From Polynucleobacter necessarius (lineage in GTDB: Bacteria > Pseudomonadota > Gammaproteobacteria > Burkholderiales > Burkholderiaceae): a stretch of DNA of 64,000 nucleotides. Shown here one piece after another: positions 9,503 to 20,120 of this stretch. The notes under the pieces are model-generated. The model did not search any database, was not told where the DNA came from, and was given only the letters and a program-made list of their open reading frames with translations. The stretch covers positions 1,364,001 through 1,428,000 of the forward strand of contig LT606947.1 of assembly GCA_900095165.1 (NCBI GenBank), written 5' to 3'. A program made the position numbers and the translations under genes. Each line of letters opens with the position of its first letter. Positions within the stretch are counted from its first letter, which is position 1.

Positions 9503-10156
9503 TCAAAAATGATGGTTTGACCCAATAGCGGTCAAACCAGTTGAACTGATGGGGGGAACGGATCCCATTGAAACAATATGTTTGAGCGTTTCTTCGACAC
9601 TCATCTTCAATTCAATGGTGTGCGCACGTGGGACGATCATAAAAAAACCAGAAGTTGGATTTGGCGTAGTTGGCAGAAATACATTGACATAGTCCTCACC
9701 CAACTTCGCAGCCACTTCTTTTGCCGGCATACCAGTCTGGAACGCAATCGCCCAAGAATCTGCATGCGGATAACGAATTAATAATGCTTTGCTAAAAGCT
9801 TGGCCACTGCCAGAGAATAGAGTGGACGACACTTGCTGAACGCTGGAATAAATCGATCGCACAATTGGAATGCGATTCACCTGCTTATTCCACATCCTGA
9901 TCCACCACTGACCAGCAAAACTAATCGCAATCAAGCCGGTAGCCATAATGACTGAAACAACAATCAAAATACCAACACCCGGCAACTCACGGAAATGTTG
10001 CAGATCTGCGGCAAACTGACTGGGGAATACAGCAATAATGGCATGCATTACAGAGCCAAAAACACCGTCGAGCAGGCCCAGACCCCATGCAATCACCCAA
10101 ATGGTAATTGACATCGGTGCCCACACCAAAATGCCTGCGATAAAGTATTTTTTCAT
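9503..10156 (-). CDS. DUF502 inner-membrane protein
   Basis: This family has no established biochemical role in bacteria. The 217-residue product starts with a membrane helix (residues 5-27), has a second hydrophobic segment near 62-84, and a soluble C-terminal half with the conserved block NVFLPTTPNPTSGFF near residue 157. It is found next to aspS in many betaproteobacteria; here only 16 nt separate it from aspS, and the small FmdB-type zinc-ribbon gene often located between them is missing. Probably co-transcribed with aspS and nudB. Confidence 0.85.
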   Translation of the reverse strand: MKKYFIAGILVWAPMSITIWVIAWGLGLLDGVFGSVMHAIIAVFPSQFAADLQHFRELPGVGILIVVSVIMATGLIAISFAGQWWIRMWNKQVNRIPIVRSIYSSVQQVSSTLFSGSGQAFSKALLIRYPHADSWAIAFQTGMPAKEVAAKLGEDYVNVFLPTTPNPTSGFFMIVPRAHTIELKMSVEETLKHIVSMGSVPPISSTGLTAIGSNHHF

Positions 10157-10220
10157 TTGCCTATGCTTACGCCTTACCTAACCTGGCATTTTAGCGGTTT
10201 AAGCGACGACTGGGGACAGT

Positions 10221-11807
10221 CTAGTAAAGACCAAGACCGATTATCAGAATCCCAACCAAAAAGCCGCCTGCAAACAGCAAGGCACCTACCAAGAGGCGGT
10301 GAGTGCGTCTTTCTTGCAATAAAAGGCCTTTTAAGACCTTCAATTCAGTGTTTTGATCCTTTCGATGGATTCGCGCTTGTGCCAAACTTTCAGCAATCAG
10401 GCGCGGCAAGGTTGGCAAAATTTGCGCCCAACTAGGCGCCTCGGCCTTAATCCCATCCACCAAAGCTCTCCAACCCAACTGTTGGCTGACCCATTTTTCT
10501 AAAATTGGCTTGGCTGTCTTCCAAAGATCGAGGTCTGGATCAAGTTGGCGTGCAAGGCCCTCGACGTTCAATAGGGTCTTCTGAAGCAAGGTAAGTTGTG
10601 GCTGAATCTCCACTTTGAAACGGCGGGAGGTTTGGAACAAACGCATCAGCACGATCCCAAGAGAGATTTCCTTCAGGGGACGATCAAAGTAAGGTTCACA
10701 AACGGAGCGCACTGCGCCCTCCAGCTCTTCCACTCGCGTATTGGCTGGAACCCAGCCCGACTCAATATGCAATTCAGCAACACGACGGTAATCACGATTA
10801 AAGAAAGCAAGGAAATTTAGCGCCAAATAACTTTTATCAGACTGGCTCAGAGCGCCAACGATCCCGAAATCTAAAGAAATAAATCGACCAAATGTTTCTG
10901 GCTCAAGACTAATCATGATGTTGCCAGGATGCATGTCTGCATGAAAGAAGCCATGCTCAAATACTTGCGTGAAAAATATTTCTACGCCATCAGCGGCAAG
11001 TTTTTTGAAATCAACGCCAGCAGCGCGCAACTCTGTTGCTCTTCCAATCGAGATGCCATCCATCTTCTCCATCACGATGACATTGGTGTGGCATAGATCC
11101 CAATACATCTCAGGAATCATTAATTTTTTGGAGTCAACAAAATAGCGACGCAACTGACTTGCATTTGCTGCCTCACGCATGAGATCTAACTCATCATGTA
11201 AATAGGTATCAAATTCTGCAACATTCTCTCGGGGTTTTAAACGACGACCATCCTCCGAGAGTTTCTCAATGATTTTTGCTAAATCATAGAGCAAAGCAAG
11301 ATCACCATCAATAATTGGCAGAATGCCAGGGCGTAGAACTTTGACCGCTACTGCACGACCTTCCCACTCCGGATGCTTCTCGTTGCCACGTAATAAGCCA
11401 AAGTGCACTTGAGCCACAGAGGCACTAGCCACCGAGGTTGCATCAAAACTAATAAACACCTCTTCAATGGATTGCCCAAGCGCCTGCTCAATCAAGCGAC
11501 AAGATTCTGCATTGGAAAATGGTGGGACTTGATCTTGTAGCTTCGCCAATTCATCAGCGATATCTTCTGGCAATAAATCACGTCGAGTAGATAATACTTG
11601 CCCAAACTTCACGAAGATTGGGCCTAAGGATTCTAAAGTCAAACGAATACGCTCACCTCTAGGCAGAGACTGTCCCGGAGAAGTCCAGCAGAGAACGGTT
11701 AACAGGCCACGACGAATACCAAGTTTTAAAATATCGCGTAGCAGTGGCAATAAGCCATAACGCCACGCAGTGAAGAAAATGAAAGAAAGACGGGCTAAGC
11801 GACGCAC
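10221..11807 (-). CDS. ubiB: UbiB, ABC1/ADCK-family protein for ubiquinone synthesis
   Basis: UbiB is an atypical kinase-like membrane ATPase needed for ubiquinone synthesis, thought to help extract hydrophobic intermediates. The KxGQ signature is in [13 protein letters not shown] (near residue 66), followed by the altered P-loop ASVAQVH (near 129), the HADMHPGNI catalytic loop (near 289) and the metal-binding LDFGIVG. Two membrane helices lie in the last 30 residues ([20 protein letters not shown]). Its start is 6 nt after ubiJ, so the two are one operon. Confidence 0.96.
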   Translation of the reverse strand: MRRLARLSFIFFTAWRYGLLPLLRDILKLGIRRGLLTVLCWTSPGQSLPRGERIRLTLESLGPIFVKFGQVLSTRRDLLPEDIADELAKLQDQVPPFSNAESCRLIEQALGQSIEEVFISFDATSVASASVAQVHFGLLRGNEKHPEWEGRAVAVKVLRPGILPIIDGDLALLYDLAKIIEKLSEDGRRLKPRENVAEFDTYLHDELDLMREAANASQLRRYFVDSKKLMIPEMYWDLCHTNVIVMEKMDGISIGRATELRAAGVDFKKLAADGVEIFFTQVFEHGFFHADMHPGNIMISLEPETFGRFISLDFGIVGALSQSDKSYLALNFLAFFNRDYRRVAELHIESGWVPANTRVEELEGAVRSVCEPYFDRPLKEISLGIVLMRLFQTSRRFKVEIQPQLTLLQKTLLNVEGLARQLDPDLDLWKTAKPILEKWVSQQLGWRALVDGIKAEAPSWAQILPTLPRLIAESLAQARIHRKDQNTELKVLKGLLLQERRTHRLLVGALLFAGGFLVGILIIGLGLY

Positions 11808-11813
11808 AATGAA

Positions 11814-12431
11814 TTAACCTTTTCTCTCTAAAAGTTGGATGCGCTTTTCTATACGGTCAACCGCATCACGCAACACGTTTAATTCATTTTTTCGAATCAT
11901 AAAATCTCGTTTACTCAAAAGTACTTTTCTCTCTTCACTCACATACTCCACTACATTTTCCAGAAGATCAGCTGCAGCAGACTTCCCAGCAGAAACGAAT
12001 TTCTTGCCCTGACGAACCGCAAAATTTGCGGGGGCGTCTCCGATGAAACGCGCAAGATCCTCTTCATACTCCCAACGGATCTGACCTGCTAAACGGCCTA
12101 ATAGTTGGGCCAAGTCAGCATCGCCAGTAATTTTGACTGACTTCATTGCCTGTTCTCGTAAATTGCCAGGTTCGCCAGCCAAAGCACTAAGCGCCTCAGG
12201 GAAGACTTCCAACTCAAGAGAGGCACCATCAATATTCGCTAAAGGGGCCAAAGTGCCCTCGGGCGTCAATTCAAAACAGAGCTTGCCAATTGGCAGACTC
12301 AACAAAATCACTTTGCCTGCATGGCGGGCTAACTCTGCCATAGCCCATGGCTCAACCTTCAGGACATAATTAATTCCTCGGCAGGCAGCGGAGGCTGCAA
12401 TATGGTGAGTGGCAGGAGATGCGGTGATCAT
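11814..12431 (-). CDS. ubiJ: UbiJ, SCP2-domain ubiquinone accessory factor
   Basis: UbiJ with UbiK forms a lipid-binding scaffold for the soluble ubiquinone hydroxylase/methylase complex. The 205-residue product has an SCP2-like N-terminal lipid-binding domain (residues 15-110) and a C-terminal coiled coil (RKNELNVLRDAVDRIEKRI). I place the start at the ATG at 12431: the longer frame from TTG at 12452 would begin inside the terminator hairpin of the upstream gene. No strong Shine-Dalgarno is visible. It lies directly before ubiB, as in E. coli ubiE-ubiJ-ubiB. Confidence 0.85.
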   Translation of the reverse strand: MITASPATHHIAASAACRGINYVLKVEPWAMAELARHAGKVILLSLPIGKLCFELTPEGTLAPLANIDGASLELEVFPEALSALAGEPGNLREQAMKSVKITGDADLAQLLGRLAGQIRWEYEEDLARFIGDAPANFAVRQGKKFVSAGKSAAADLLENVVEYVSEERKVLLSKRDFMIRKNELNVLRDAVDRIEKRIQLLERKG

Positions 12432-12437
12432 CAGTGT

Positions 12438-12459
12438 AAAAAACCCGCACAAGTGCGGG
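12438..12459 (-). terminator. Rho-independent terminator between the Tim44-like gene and ubiJ
   Basis: Minus strand: CCCGCAC, two-base loop, GTGCGGG, then six T residues. It separates ubiE/Tim44 transcription from ubiJ-ubiB, or lets only part of it through, and argues against the TTG start for ubiJ that falls inside it. Confidence 0.8.
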
Positions 12460-12483
12460 CTTTCAATGGAAAGTACCTCAAGC

Positions 12484-13395
12484 TTAAACCAACCGAGAAA
12501 TACCCGCTAGTACCCAGCCTCCAGGGCCGGTAACCGGCTTGCTTAAGTTCCAAATTTCAGAGAAGTTATTTGCCTTTGCACCCACTTGCTCACGAATCAT
12601 GCCCGTGAACTGAACGCTACAGTAATAAGTATTGTCGGTTGTCTCAATTCCGAGCAATTGCGCATTAAGCATAACGACATCAGTTTGATTGGAACTATCA
12701 GCTCGGCCCGCAAGATCCTGCTCAATTGTGGCGAACATCTCTGGAGTTGTGTACTCACGTAAGGAAGCTAGATCACCTAGATCCCACGCCTTTTGCAAGC
12801 CTGAAAAATATTGCTTCGCGTTCTCTAAGAATGCGTATTCGTCAAACCCCGGCGGCAAGGTGGACTGAAGTGGTGAAGGCTCAGCAGCAACACCACTAAA
12901 CGCATTTGCAGCTGGCGTAAATGCAGGCTCCTGTCTTGGTGCTTGATCCATATTTGCGCGCTGCATTCCTTGCGAAGTGACTTGGGGGCTTTTGTTGGCG
13001 CCAGATAAAGCGGGCATCAATCTTCTCATCACGAACATGATGACAAACCCCGCTAAAACAGCAATCAACAATCCAGTAATTAGTGAAGATGCCGCTTCAC
13101 CCAAACCAAAATGAGACAAGAGGTATCCAATACCGAATCCCGCGGCAAGGCCGCCTAGGATTCCACCCATACCGCCAAACCGACTAGGTGCTGGCGCTTG
13201 AGGGGCGGGGGCGGGTATAGCTGGTTGTGCTTGTTGAGTTGGCTTTTGTACAGGAGTAGCTTGCTTTTGAATTGGTGCACTTGGTGCCTTGCCGATACTT
13301 TTACCGCCACCTAAACGGGCAGCGTCAGCATAACCAACAGTGGCAAATATTAAGCTAGCACTTAATAAAACTGCTTTGAAAAAATGCTTGTTCAT
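12484..13395 (-). CDS. Tim44-like domain membrane protein
   Basis: A 303-residue secreted/membrane protein: signal sequence in residues 1-25 (LLSASLIFATVGYADA), a Pro/Gln/Ala-rich linker (about 30-75), a Gly-rich helix pair (GGILGGLAAGFGIGYLLSHFG and VLAGFVIMFVMRRLM), and a C-terminal Tim44/MpaA-type fold (about 180-300). Bacterial Tim44-domain proteins are poorly understood; in mitochondria the fold tethers the import motor to the membrane. Its place between ubiE and ubiJ-ubiB recurs in this group and suggests, without proving, a link to ubiquinone or envelope biology. Confidence 0.8.
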   Translation of the reverse strand: MNKHFFKAVLLSASLIFATVGYADAARLGGGKSIGKAPSAPIQKQATPVQKPTQQAQPAIPAPAPQAPAPSRFGGMGGILGGLAAGFGIGYLLSHFGLGEAASSLITGLLIAVLAGFVIMFVMRRLMPALSGANKSPQVTSQGMQRANMDQAPRQEPAFTPAANAFSGVAAEPSPLQSTLPPGFDEYAFLENAKQYFSGLQKAWDLGDLASLREYTTPEMFATIEQDLAGRADSSNQTDVVMLNAQLLGIETTDNTYYCSVQFTGMIREQVGAKANNFSEIWNLSKPVTGPGGWVLAGISRLV

Positions 13396-13451
13396 CTTTT
13401 TATCTCCTATGGAACTACATTAATTCTGAACTAATAAAAACTACAAATTCA

Positions 13452-14195
13452 TCAGTATTTAATACCAATATGAAGCGCAACGATACCCCCAGTCATTCTA
13501 TGGGTATCCACCTCATCAAAACCGACCCCTAGCATGATTTCCTTAAGGGCTTCAGCATCCGGGTGCATACGAATGGATTCAGCTAAATAACGATAGCTCT
13601 CAGAATCTTGAGCAATTTTTTCACCCAACCAAGGCAACACTTTGAAAGAATAAGTATCGTAGACCGGCTGTAGAAATGCATCTGGCCTGGAGAACTCCAG
13701 CACCAATACACGACCACCCGGCTTAATCACGCGCAACATCTCTTTCAAGGCAACATCTTTGTGAGTCATGTTGCGCAGACCAAAGGCTACCGTCACCACA
13801 TTAAAGTGACCAGCTGGAAAAGGGATTTTTTCCGCATCAAACTGGACACAAGGCAAAGCTAAGCCCTTATCTAGGAGTCGATCGCGACCAACGCCCAACA
13901 TGGAAGCATTAATATCACTTAACCACACTTGAGCTTCTGGGTTGTGACCCCAGGCTGCAGCACGCGCAAAGGCGGCGGCTAAGTCACCGGTACCACCAGC
14001 GATATCCAATATCTTTTGTCCAAGACGAACTTGCGCACGAGCAATGGTGACTTTCTTCCATAAACGATGGAGACCAAATGACATCAGGTCATTCATGACG
14101 TCGTATTTACTGACTACAGAATGAAATACCTCTGCAACCTTGCCTGCCTTTTCCGCCTCATCAACGCTTTGGTATCCAAAGTGAGTCTTACTCAT
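13452..14195 (-). CDS. ubiE: Ubiquinone/menaquinone C-methyltransferase
   Basis: UbiE transfers the C-methyl group in ubiquinone synthesis from SAM. The 247-residue product has the UbiE N-terminal signature [40 protein letters not shown] (near residue 28), SAM motif [11 protein letters not shown] (near 63) and the second signature [19 protein letters not shown]. It heads the ubiE-Tim44-ubiJ-ubiB group and starts 26 nt after the DUF971 gene. Confidence 0.97.
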   Translation of the reverse strand: MSKTHFGYQSVDEAEKAGKVAEVFHSVVSKYDVMNDLMSFGLHRLWKKVTIARAQVRLGQKILDIAGGTGDLAAAFARAAAWGHNPEAQVWLSDINASMLGVGRDRLLDKGLALPCVQFDAEKIPFPAGHFNVVTVAFGLRNMTHKDVALKEMLRVIKPGGRVLVLEFSRPDAFLQPVYDTYSFKVLPWLGEKIAQDSESYRYLAESIRMHPDAEALKEIMLGVGFDEVDTHRMTGGIVALHIGIKY

Positions 14196-14221
14196 ATTCT
14201 TCGCTCAATTTATTTAAATGC

Positions 14222-14611
14222 TCAATGACTACCGCAAGACTTGCCACCAGCAACACCCATTGGAGCATCGCGGTCCAGACCAGCAGCGGCTAATTTATCT
14301 AAGTACTCTTTCCACAGCGTCTCATGGTTCTCGCATAAGAATTGCAAGAAGTTCCAGGAATACAAACCGGAGTCGTGCCCATCTGAAAAAGAAGGCTTCA
14401 GCGCGTAATGGCCTACCGGCTCAATATTTGCGATGAGTACCTCACGCTTGCCGGTTTGTAGAGTTTCCTGCCCCGGGCCATGACCTTGCACCTCAGCTGA
14501 AGGAGATACCACTCTTAAGAACTCAAAAGGCAGGCGATAAGTATTGCCATTCTCATAAGTAAGCTCCAGCACCTTTGACTGCTGATGCACAACAACATTA
14601 GTTGGAATCAT
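14222..14611 (-). CDS. DUF971 protein (butyrobetaine hydroxylase-like N-terminal domain)
   Basis: A 129-residue single-domain protein related to the small N-terminal, iron-binding domain of gamma-butyrobetaine hydroxylase; bacterial stand-alone forms are linked to Fe-S metabolism by context only. It shows LELTYENGNTYRLPFEFLR near residue 13, NIEPVGHYALKPSFSDGHDSGLYSW in the middle, and a C-terminal GGKSCGSH. The ATG at 14611 shares its A with the TAA stop of the preceding giant oxidoreductase (TAATG), implying translational coupling; a longer frame from 14671 lies within that gene and is rejected. Confidence 0.85.
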   Translation of the reverse strand: MIPTNVVVHQQSKVLELTYENGNTYRLPFEFLRVVSPSAEVQGHGPGQETLQTGKREVLIANIEPVGHYALKPSFSDGHDSGLYSWNFLQFLCENHETLWKEYLDKLAAAGLDRDAPMGVAGGKSCGSH

Positions 14612-17600
14612 TAAACCAATACCCTCTCCATACCGCCTTGATTTGCTTTGGCAACGTAATCTTGCATCCAATTAGGGCCTAATAATTTTTGCGCCATTTC
14701 AACAACGATGTAGTCAGCCGTTGTATCACTATCCGCATCGAAGCGAGTGAGACCTTGCAGGCAAGATGGGCAGCTAGTGAACACTTTAACATCACCCGTG
14801 AAATTGTCTTTGCGCAATTCATTGGCGCCCTTCTCCATCTCAATCTGCTTACGGAAGCGCACTTGAGTGGAAATATCGGGGCGTGTTACCGCAAGCGTGC
14901 CAGATTCACCACAGCAACGATCGTTCCTCTGAATCACTTTACCGCCTTCCACCTGAATCAACTCATTCACTGTTTTAAGTGGGTCTTGCAATTTCATCGG
15001 CGAGTGGCATGGATCGTGATACATGTATTTCACACCAGTCACGTTCGAAAGTTTGACACCCTTTTCAAGCAAGTATTCATGGATATCAATAATGCGGCAA
15101 CCCGGGAAGATTTGCTCAAACTGGTAGCCCGCCAACTGGTCATAGCAAGTACCGCATGAAACTACGACGGTCTTGATATCCAAGTAATTTAGGGTATTGG
15201 CTACGCGATGGAAAAGAACACGATTGTCCGCAATTATCTTCTCTGCTTTATCAAAGTCGCCATTGCCGCGCTGTGGGTAACCGCAACAGAGGTAACCCGG
15301 AGGCAACACAGTCTGCACACCGACATTCCACAACATTGCTTGTGTAGCTAAACCCACCTGCGAGAACAAGCGCTCAGAACCACAACCCGGGAAATAAAAT
15401 ACGGCTTCTGTATCGGCAGAAGTAGTTTTTGGATCACGAATAATAGGAACGTAGTTGGCATCCTCAATATCCAGGAGTGCGCGAGCCGTTTTCTTGGGTA
15501 AGTTACCAGGCATCTTCTTATTTACAAAGAAAATGACCTGCTCTTTAATATTGGGCTTAGTAACCGTCGCAGGAGGATGCGCAGTTTGCTTGCGCGCCAA
15601 CTTACGGAAAACATCATTACCCAAACGTTGGAGCTTATAACCCCAACCAATCATGGTTTTACGAACCAACTTGATTGTGTCTGGATCAGTTGCATTTAAG
15701 AAGAGCATCGATGCTGCTGTTCCAGGATTAAAACGCTGCTGCCCCATCTTGCGCAACAAGTTACGCATATTCATGGTCACATCGCCAAAGTCAATTTTGA
15801 CTGGGCATGGCGTTAAACACTTATGGCAAACAGTGCAATGCGCCGCAACGTCATCAAACATTTCCCAATGACGAATCGATACACCACGACGCGTCTGCTC
15901 TTCATACAAGAAAGCTTCGATCAATAAAGAAGTTGCCAAAATTTTGTCGCGCGGGCTATACAGCAAATTAGCGCGTGGTACATGTGTAGAACATACTGGC
16001 TTGCACTTACTGCAGCGCAAACAATCTTTCACGCTATCAGCAATCGCGCCAATATCACTCTGCTGCATGATGATGGATTCATGTCCCACCAAACCAAAAC
16101 TCGGAGTGTAAGCAATACTGAGATCAGCATGCGGCATTAACTTGTCTTTGTTGAAACGACCGTTAGGATCTATGCGTTTTTTGTAAGCACGGAAATCTTT
16201 GAGTTCTGCCTCAGTTAAATACTCGAGCTTCGTAATACCAATACCATGCTCACCAGAAATCACGCCATCCAATGAGCGAGCCAATTTCATAATTCGATCG
16301 ACAGCACGATGTGCATCTTGCAACATCTCATAGTCATCCGAATTGACCGGGATATTGGTATGCACATTACCGTCACCAGCATGCATGTGTAGCGCCACGA
16401 ATACTCGCTTGCGCAAAATATTTTTATGAATGGCTTCTAGCTCATTGAAGATAGGCTCAAATGCTAAGCCACTAAAAATGATTCTGAGCTCAGCACGAAC
16501 TTCCGTCTTCCATGAGGCGCGTAGGCTGTAATTCTGCAAACCTGGGAAATAGGTATCCATCTCCTTGAGCCACACAGACCAATTTGCCCGCACCTTAGCA
16601 ATCAGTTCAAGTGCTTGCTGTACACGATCACCCAAGATTTCAGCGCTAGGGATTTCATAGTCTTCATCATTCTTGCCAAGTGGCAAGGCGCTCTTTTTCA
16701 AGAATGCTTCGAGATCATCTAAAACTTGTAATTTATTTTTTAGGGAGAGTTCGATATTGATCCGCTCAATACCATTGGTGTATTCACCCATGCGCGGCAA
16801 TGGAATGACCACATCCTCATTGATCTTAAAGGCATTGGTATGACAGGCAATCGCAGCAGTACGTGCGCGATCAAACCAAAACTTCTTTCGCGCTTCAGCA
16901 CTAACAGCCACAAAGCCTTCGCCCACTCGGTTATTAGCCATGCGCACGACTTCACTAGTTGCAGCTGCTACAGACTCTTCATCATCACCAGCGATATCAC
17001 CGATCAATACCATCTTGGGCAAGGAATTGCGCTTGGATTTAGTCGAGTAACCAACCGCTCTCAAATAGCGATCATCCAAATGCTCTAGACCAGCAAGGAT
17101 TGGTCCGCCATTCTTGCTCAAACCATCGAGATAAGCTTTGATTTCTACAATGCTTGGAATCGCTTCTTGCGCTTGACCAAAAAACTCCAAGCAAACAGTA
17201 CGCATGAATTTAGGCATGCGATGCAAAATCCAAGTAGCACTCGTAATTAATCCGTCGCAACCTTCTTTTTGAACGCCAGGTAAGCCTGATAAAAATTTAT
17301 CAGTCACATCCTTGCCTAAACCTTCTTTACGGAAGCGCTTGCCTTCCACTTCCAAAATTTCTGTTTTTAGAATACGCTCGCCTGGCTCACTCGAACCATC
17401 AGACCAAGTCAGTTGAAAACGTACTTTTTCTGCTACGTGAATTTTTCCCAGATTGTGCTCAAGGCGCTCGACATCAAGCCAATTGCCCTCTGGATCCACC
17501 ATGCGCCAGCTAGCTAAGTTATCAAGTGCAGTGCCCCATAAGACAGCCTTTTTGCCGCCTGCATTCATAGCAATATTGCCGCCAATACAACTCGCATCAG

Positions 17601-18450
17601 CTGAAGTCGGATCAACTGCAAATACCAGCCCAGAACGCTCTGCAGCATCCGAGACTCTACGAGTAACTACGCCAGCACCAGTAAAGATTGTGGACACTTC
17701 ATGATCTACGCCTGGCAAACGTTTGAGTTTGACGGCATCAATTTGCTCAAGCTTCTCGGTATTAATGACAGCTGACATGGCGTAGAGAGGAATAGCGCCA
17801 CCCGTGTAACCAGTACCGCCTCCACGAGGAATAATAGTTAAGCCCAATTCAACGCAAGCTTTCACTAAGCCAGGGATTTCTGATTCGTAATCTGACTTTA
17901 AAACTACTAGCGGAAACTCAACGCGCCAGTCTGTTGCATCGGTCACATGGGCCGCACGTGAGACGCCATCGAAACAAATATTGTCGGAAGCAGTAATGCG
18001 CCCAAGCTCCTTACGAGCTCGTTTACGAATCTCTGCAACTTCTTTAAAGCCCTGCTCAAAATTTTCAACCGCGCGATGTGCAGCTTTCAGCAAAACCTGA
18101 ACCTGCTCCGCGGATTCACCGCTAGATCTTTTCTTTACTTCACCAAGGCGATGCCATAGCGCGTCAATCAACAATTGACGGCGATTGGCGTTATCTAATA
18201 AGTCATCTTGCAAGAAGGGATTACGTTGGACCACCCAGATATCACCCAGGACTTCGAACAACATACGAGCTGATCGACCGGTGCGGCGAACCCCACGCAA
18301 GTCATTGAGAACGCGCCAAGACTCCTCGCCCAGTAAGCGAATAACGATTTCACGATCGGAAAAGGAGGTGTAGTTGTAGGGGATTTCGCGGAGGCGGGGT
18401 GAGCCCACTTCGGCATCCAGCAACTGGTTCAAAGCTAATGGAGCGTTCAT
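14611..18450 (-). CDS. Giant FAD-linked oxidase fused to an Fe-S/CCG reductase (D-lactate dehydrogenase-like)
   Basis: A 1279-residue membrane-associated type of 2-hydroxyacid dehydrogenase. The N-terminal part is a PCMH FAD-binding domain with [11 protein letters not shown] (near residue 200) and [21 protein letters not shown]. The C-terminal half has two ferredoxin motifs, [11 protein letters not shown] and [11 protein letters not shown], then two CCG domains (YFPGCGSER ... [15 protein letters not shown] ... CCGESG, CPSC). This is a fused glycolate/D-lactate oxidase plus GlpC-type subunit, likely passing electrons to quinone. The start at 18450 (MNAPLAL) is preferred over the 39-residue-longer frame, whose extra residues lack conservation signs. 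Exact substrate unknown. Confidence 0.85.
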   Translation of the reverse strand: MNAPLALNQLLDAEVGSPRLREIPYNYTSFSDREIVIRLLGEESWRVLNDLRGVRRTGRSARMLFEVLGDIWVVQRNPFLQDDLLDNANRRQLLIDALWHRLGEVKKRSSGESAEQVQVLLKAAHRAVENFEQGFKEVAEIRKRARKELGRITASDNICFDGVSRAAHVTDATDWRVEFPLVVLKSDYESEIPGLVKACVELGLTIIPRGGGTGYTGGAIPLYAMSAVINTEKLEQIDAVKLKRLPGVDHEVSTIFTGAGVVTRRVSDAAERSGLVFAVDPTSADASCIGGNIAMNAGGKKAVLWGTALDNLASWRMVDPEGNWLDVERLEHNLGKIHVAEKVRFQLTWSDGSSEPGERILKTEILEVEGKRFRKEGLGKDVTDKFLSGLPGVQKEGCDGLITSATWILHRMPKFMRTVCLEFFGQAQEAIPSIVEIKAYLDGLSKNGGPILAGLEHLDDRYLRAVGYSTKSKRNSLPKMVLIGDIAGDDEESVAAATSEVVRMANNRVGEGFVAVSAEARKKFWFDRARTAAIACHTNAFKINEDVVIPLPRMGEYTNGIERINIELSLKNKLQVLDDLEAFLKKSALPLGKNDEDYEIPSAEILGDRVQQALELIAKVRANWSVWLKEMDTYFPGLQNYSLRASWKTEVRAELRIIFSGLAFEPIFNELEAIHKNILRKRVFVALHMHAGDGNVHTNIPVNSDDYEMLQDAHRAVDRIMKLARSLDGVISGEHGIGITKLEYLTEAELKDFRAYKKRIDPNGRFNKDKLMPHADLSIAYTPSFGLVGHESIIMQQSDIGAIADSVKDCLRCSKCKPVCSTHVPRANLLYSPRDKILATSLLIEAFLYEEQTRRGVSIRHWEMFDDVAAHCTVCHKCLTPCPVKIDFGDVTMNMRNLLRKMGQQRFNPGTAASMLFLNATDPDTIKLVRKTMIGWGYKLQRLGNDVFRKLARKQTAHPPATVTKPNIKEQVIFFVNKKMPGNLPKKTARALLDIEDANYVPIIRDPKTTSADTEAVFYFPGCGSERLFSQVGLATQAMLWNVGVQTVLPPGYLCCGYPQRGNGDFDKAEKIIADNRVLFHRVANTLNYLDIKTVVVSCGTCYDQLAGYQFEQIFPGCRIIDIHEYLLEKGVKLSNVTGVKYMYHDPCHSPMKLQDPLKTVNELIQVEGGKVIQRNDRCCGESGTLAVTRPDISTQVRFRKQIEMEKGANELRKDNFTGDVKVFTSCPSCLQGLTRFDADSDTTADYIVVEMAQKLLGPNWMQDYVAKANQGGMERVLV

Positions 18451-18585
18451 AGCGTCATATTTGATAAATATGCATTTTAATTGAGGGATCTTGATATTGG
18501 CAGGAAACCAAGAAAGATGTTGGCCATAAGTGATAAACCCTTGCAAATCTAAGGGCTTAGAGCCCATTCATGGTACGCTCATCGC

Positions 18586-20106
18586 ATGGCAACGAACTAT
18601 TTAAAGAAAATTTTATCGGCCCGAGTCTACGACGTAGCCAGGGAAACAGAGCTCCAGGTAGCCCCCGAACTCACAAAGCGCTTAGACAACCAAGTTTTAC
18701 TCAAAAGAGAGGATAACCAGCCGGTTTTCTCCTTTAAATTGCGTGGCGCCTATAACAAAATGGCCCATTTACCCCCTGAAGCCCTAAAACGGGGGGTTAT
18801 CGCAGCCTCAGCAGGTAATCATGCCCAGGGCGTAGCCCTAGCAGCAGCAAAAATGAAGTGCAAAGCAGTCATCGTGATGCCCCTCACCACACCCAGCGTC
18901 AAAATTGATGCTGTAAAGGCGCGAGGCGGCTCTTGGGTGGAAGTAATTTTGTATGGTAAATCCTATAGCGATGCTTTCAAATACTCTGAACTTTTAGAGA
19001 GAAAACGGGGCTTATCCTTTGTTCATCCATTTGATGACCCTGATGTCATCGCCGGACAAGGCACGATTGCTCAAGAAATATTTCAGCAATACCAGGAGCC
19101 GATTGACGCTATTTTTGTCGCTATCGGTGGTGGCGGGCTTATTGCAGGCATTGGCGAATACGTCAAAGCTGTCAGCCCAAAAACTAAGGTGATTGGCGTT
19201 CAATCCGTAGACTCAGATGCCATGCGGAGATCGCTCGAAGCCAATAAACGCATTGAGATGAAAGATGTTGGCCTCTTCTCAGATGGCACCGCAGTCAAGC
19301 TGGTTGGCAAAGAAACTTTTCGTATCTGTAAACGCGTAGTGGATGACATCATTACTGTCGATACTGATGAGATCTGTGCCGCCATCAACGATGTCTTCAC
19401 AGATACTCGCAGTATTTTGGAGCCTGCTGGTGCCTTGGCCATTGCCGGCATGAAAAAGTATGTAGAGAAGCATCGCCTGAAAAAGAAAACATTGGTGGCA
19501 ATTGCTTGTGGCGCCAATATGAATTTCAGTCGCTTACGCTTTGTGGCTGAGCGCGCCGACGTTGGCGAATTCCGCGAAGCTGTTTTTGCCGTGACTATTC
19601 CAGAGGAGCGTGGCTCCTTCAGGCGCTTTTGTGAATTGCTTGGCAACCGAAATGTCACTGAATTTAATTACCGCATCGCTGATCAAAGTGAAGCGCATAT
19701 TTTTGTGGGTATCGGCACACAGAAGGCGACCGATAGCACCACTATTGCAAAGCATTTTCGTAAAGCAAAATTTGCAACGATTGATCTAACTCATGATGAG
19801 CTGGCGAAGTCACACCTGCGCCACATGGTGGGCGGACGCTCTACTCTTGCAAAAGATGAACTCCTGTATCGCTTTGAATTTCCAGAGCGCCCAGGAGCGC
19901 TGATGAAGTTCCTCACCAGCATGGCACCTAATTGGAATATCAGTCTTTTCCATTACCACAATCATGGCGCTGACTACGGTCGCATCTTGGTAGGTCTTCA
20001 GGTTCCTAAGAATGAGCAAAAGAAATTCCAAACTTTCTTGGCCTCACTTGGATATCCACACTGGAATGAAACTGGCAATCCAGCTTATCGCCTGTTCTTT
20101 AAATGA
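18586..20106 (+). CDS. ilvA: Threonine ammonia-lyase, biosynthetic
   Basis: IlvA deaminates threonine to 2-oxobutanoate, the first step of isoleucine synthesis, with PLP. Lys51 in FSFKLRGAYNKM binds PLP; AIGGGGLIAGIG (near residue 186) holds its phosphate. Two ACT-like regulatory domains fill residues 330-506, as in the allosteric, isoleucine-inhibited enzyme. It is divergent from the giant oxidase across about 135 bp. No clear Shine-Dalgarno precedes the ATG; I found no better start. Confidence 0.96.
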   Translation: MATNYLKKILSARVYDVARETELQVAPELTKRLDNQVLLKREDNQPVFSFKLRGAYNKMAHLPPEALKRGVIAASAGNHAQGVALAAAKMKCKAVIVMPLTTPSVKIDAVKARGGSWVEVILYGKSYSDAFKYSELLERKRGLSFVHPFDDPDVIAGQGTIAQEIFQQYQEPIDAIFVAIGGGGLIAGIGEYVKAVSPKTKVIGVQSVDSDAMRRSLEANKRIEMKDVGLFSDGTAVKLVGKETFRICKRVVDDIITVDTDEICAAINDVFTDTRSILEPAGALAIAGMKKYVEKHRLKKKTLVAIACGANMNFSRLRFVAERADVGEFREAVFAVTIPEERGSFRRFCELLGNRNVTEFNYRIADQSEAHIFVGIGTQKATDSTTIAKHFRKAKFATIDLTHDELAKSHLRHMVGGRSTLAKDELLYRFEFPERPGALMKFLTSMAPNWNISLFHYHNHGADYGRILVGLQVPKNEQKKFQTFLASLGYPHWNETGNPAYRLFFK

Positions 20107-20120
20107 GACGTAACTCGTAA

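Noticed and set aside
12432..12452. Longer ubiJ starting at TTG 12452
   Set aside because: The start would lie in the terminator stem of the upstream gene and has no ribosome-binding site; the added residues are encoded by the hairpin and T run.
14612..14671. Longer DUF971 protein starting at 14671
   Set aside because: The extra 20 residues come from an alternate frame inside the giant oxidoreductase; the TAATG overlap gives a natural start.
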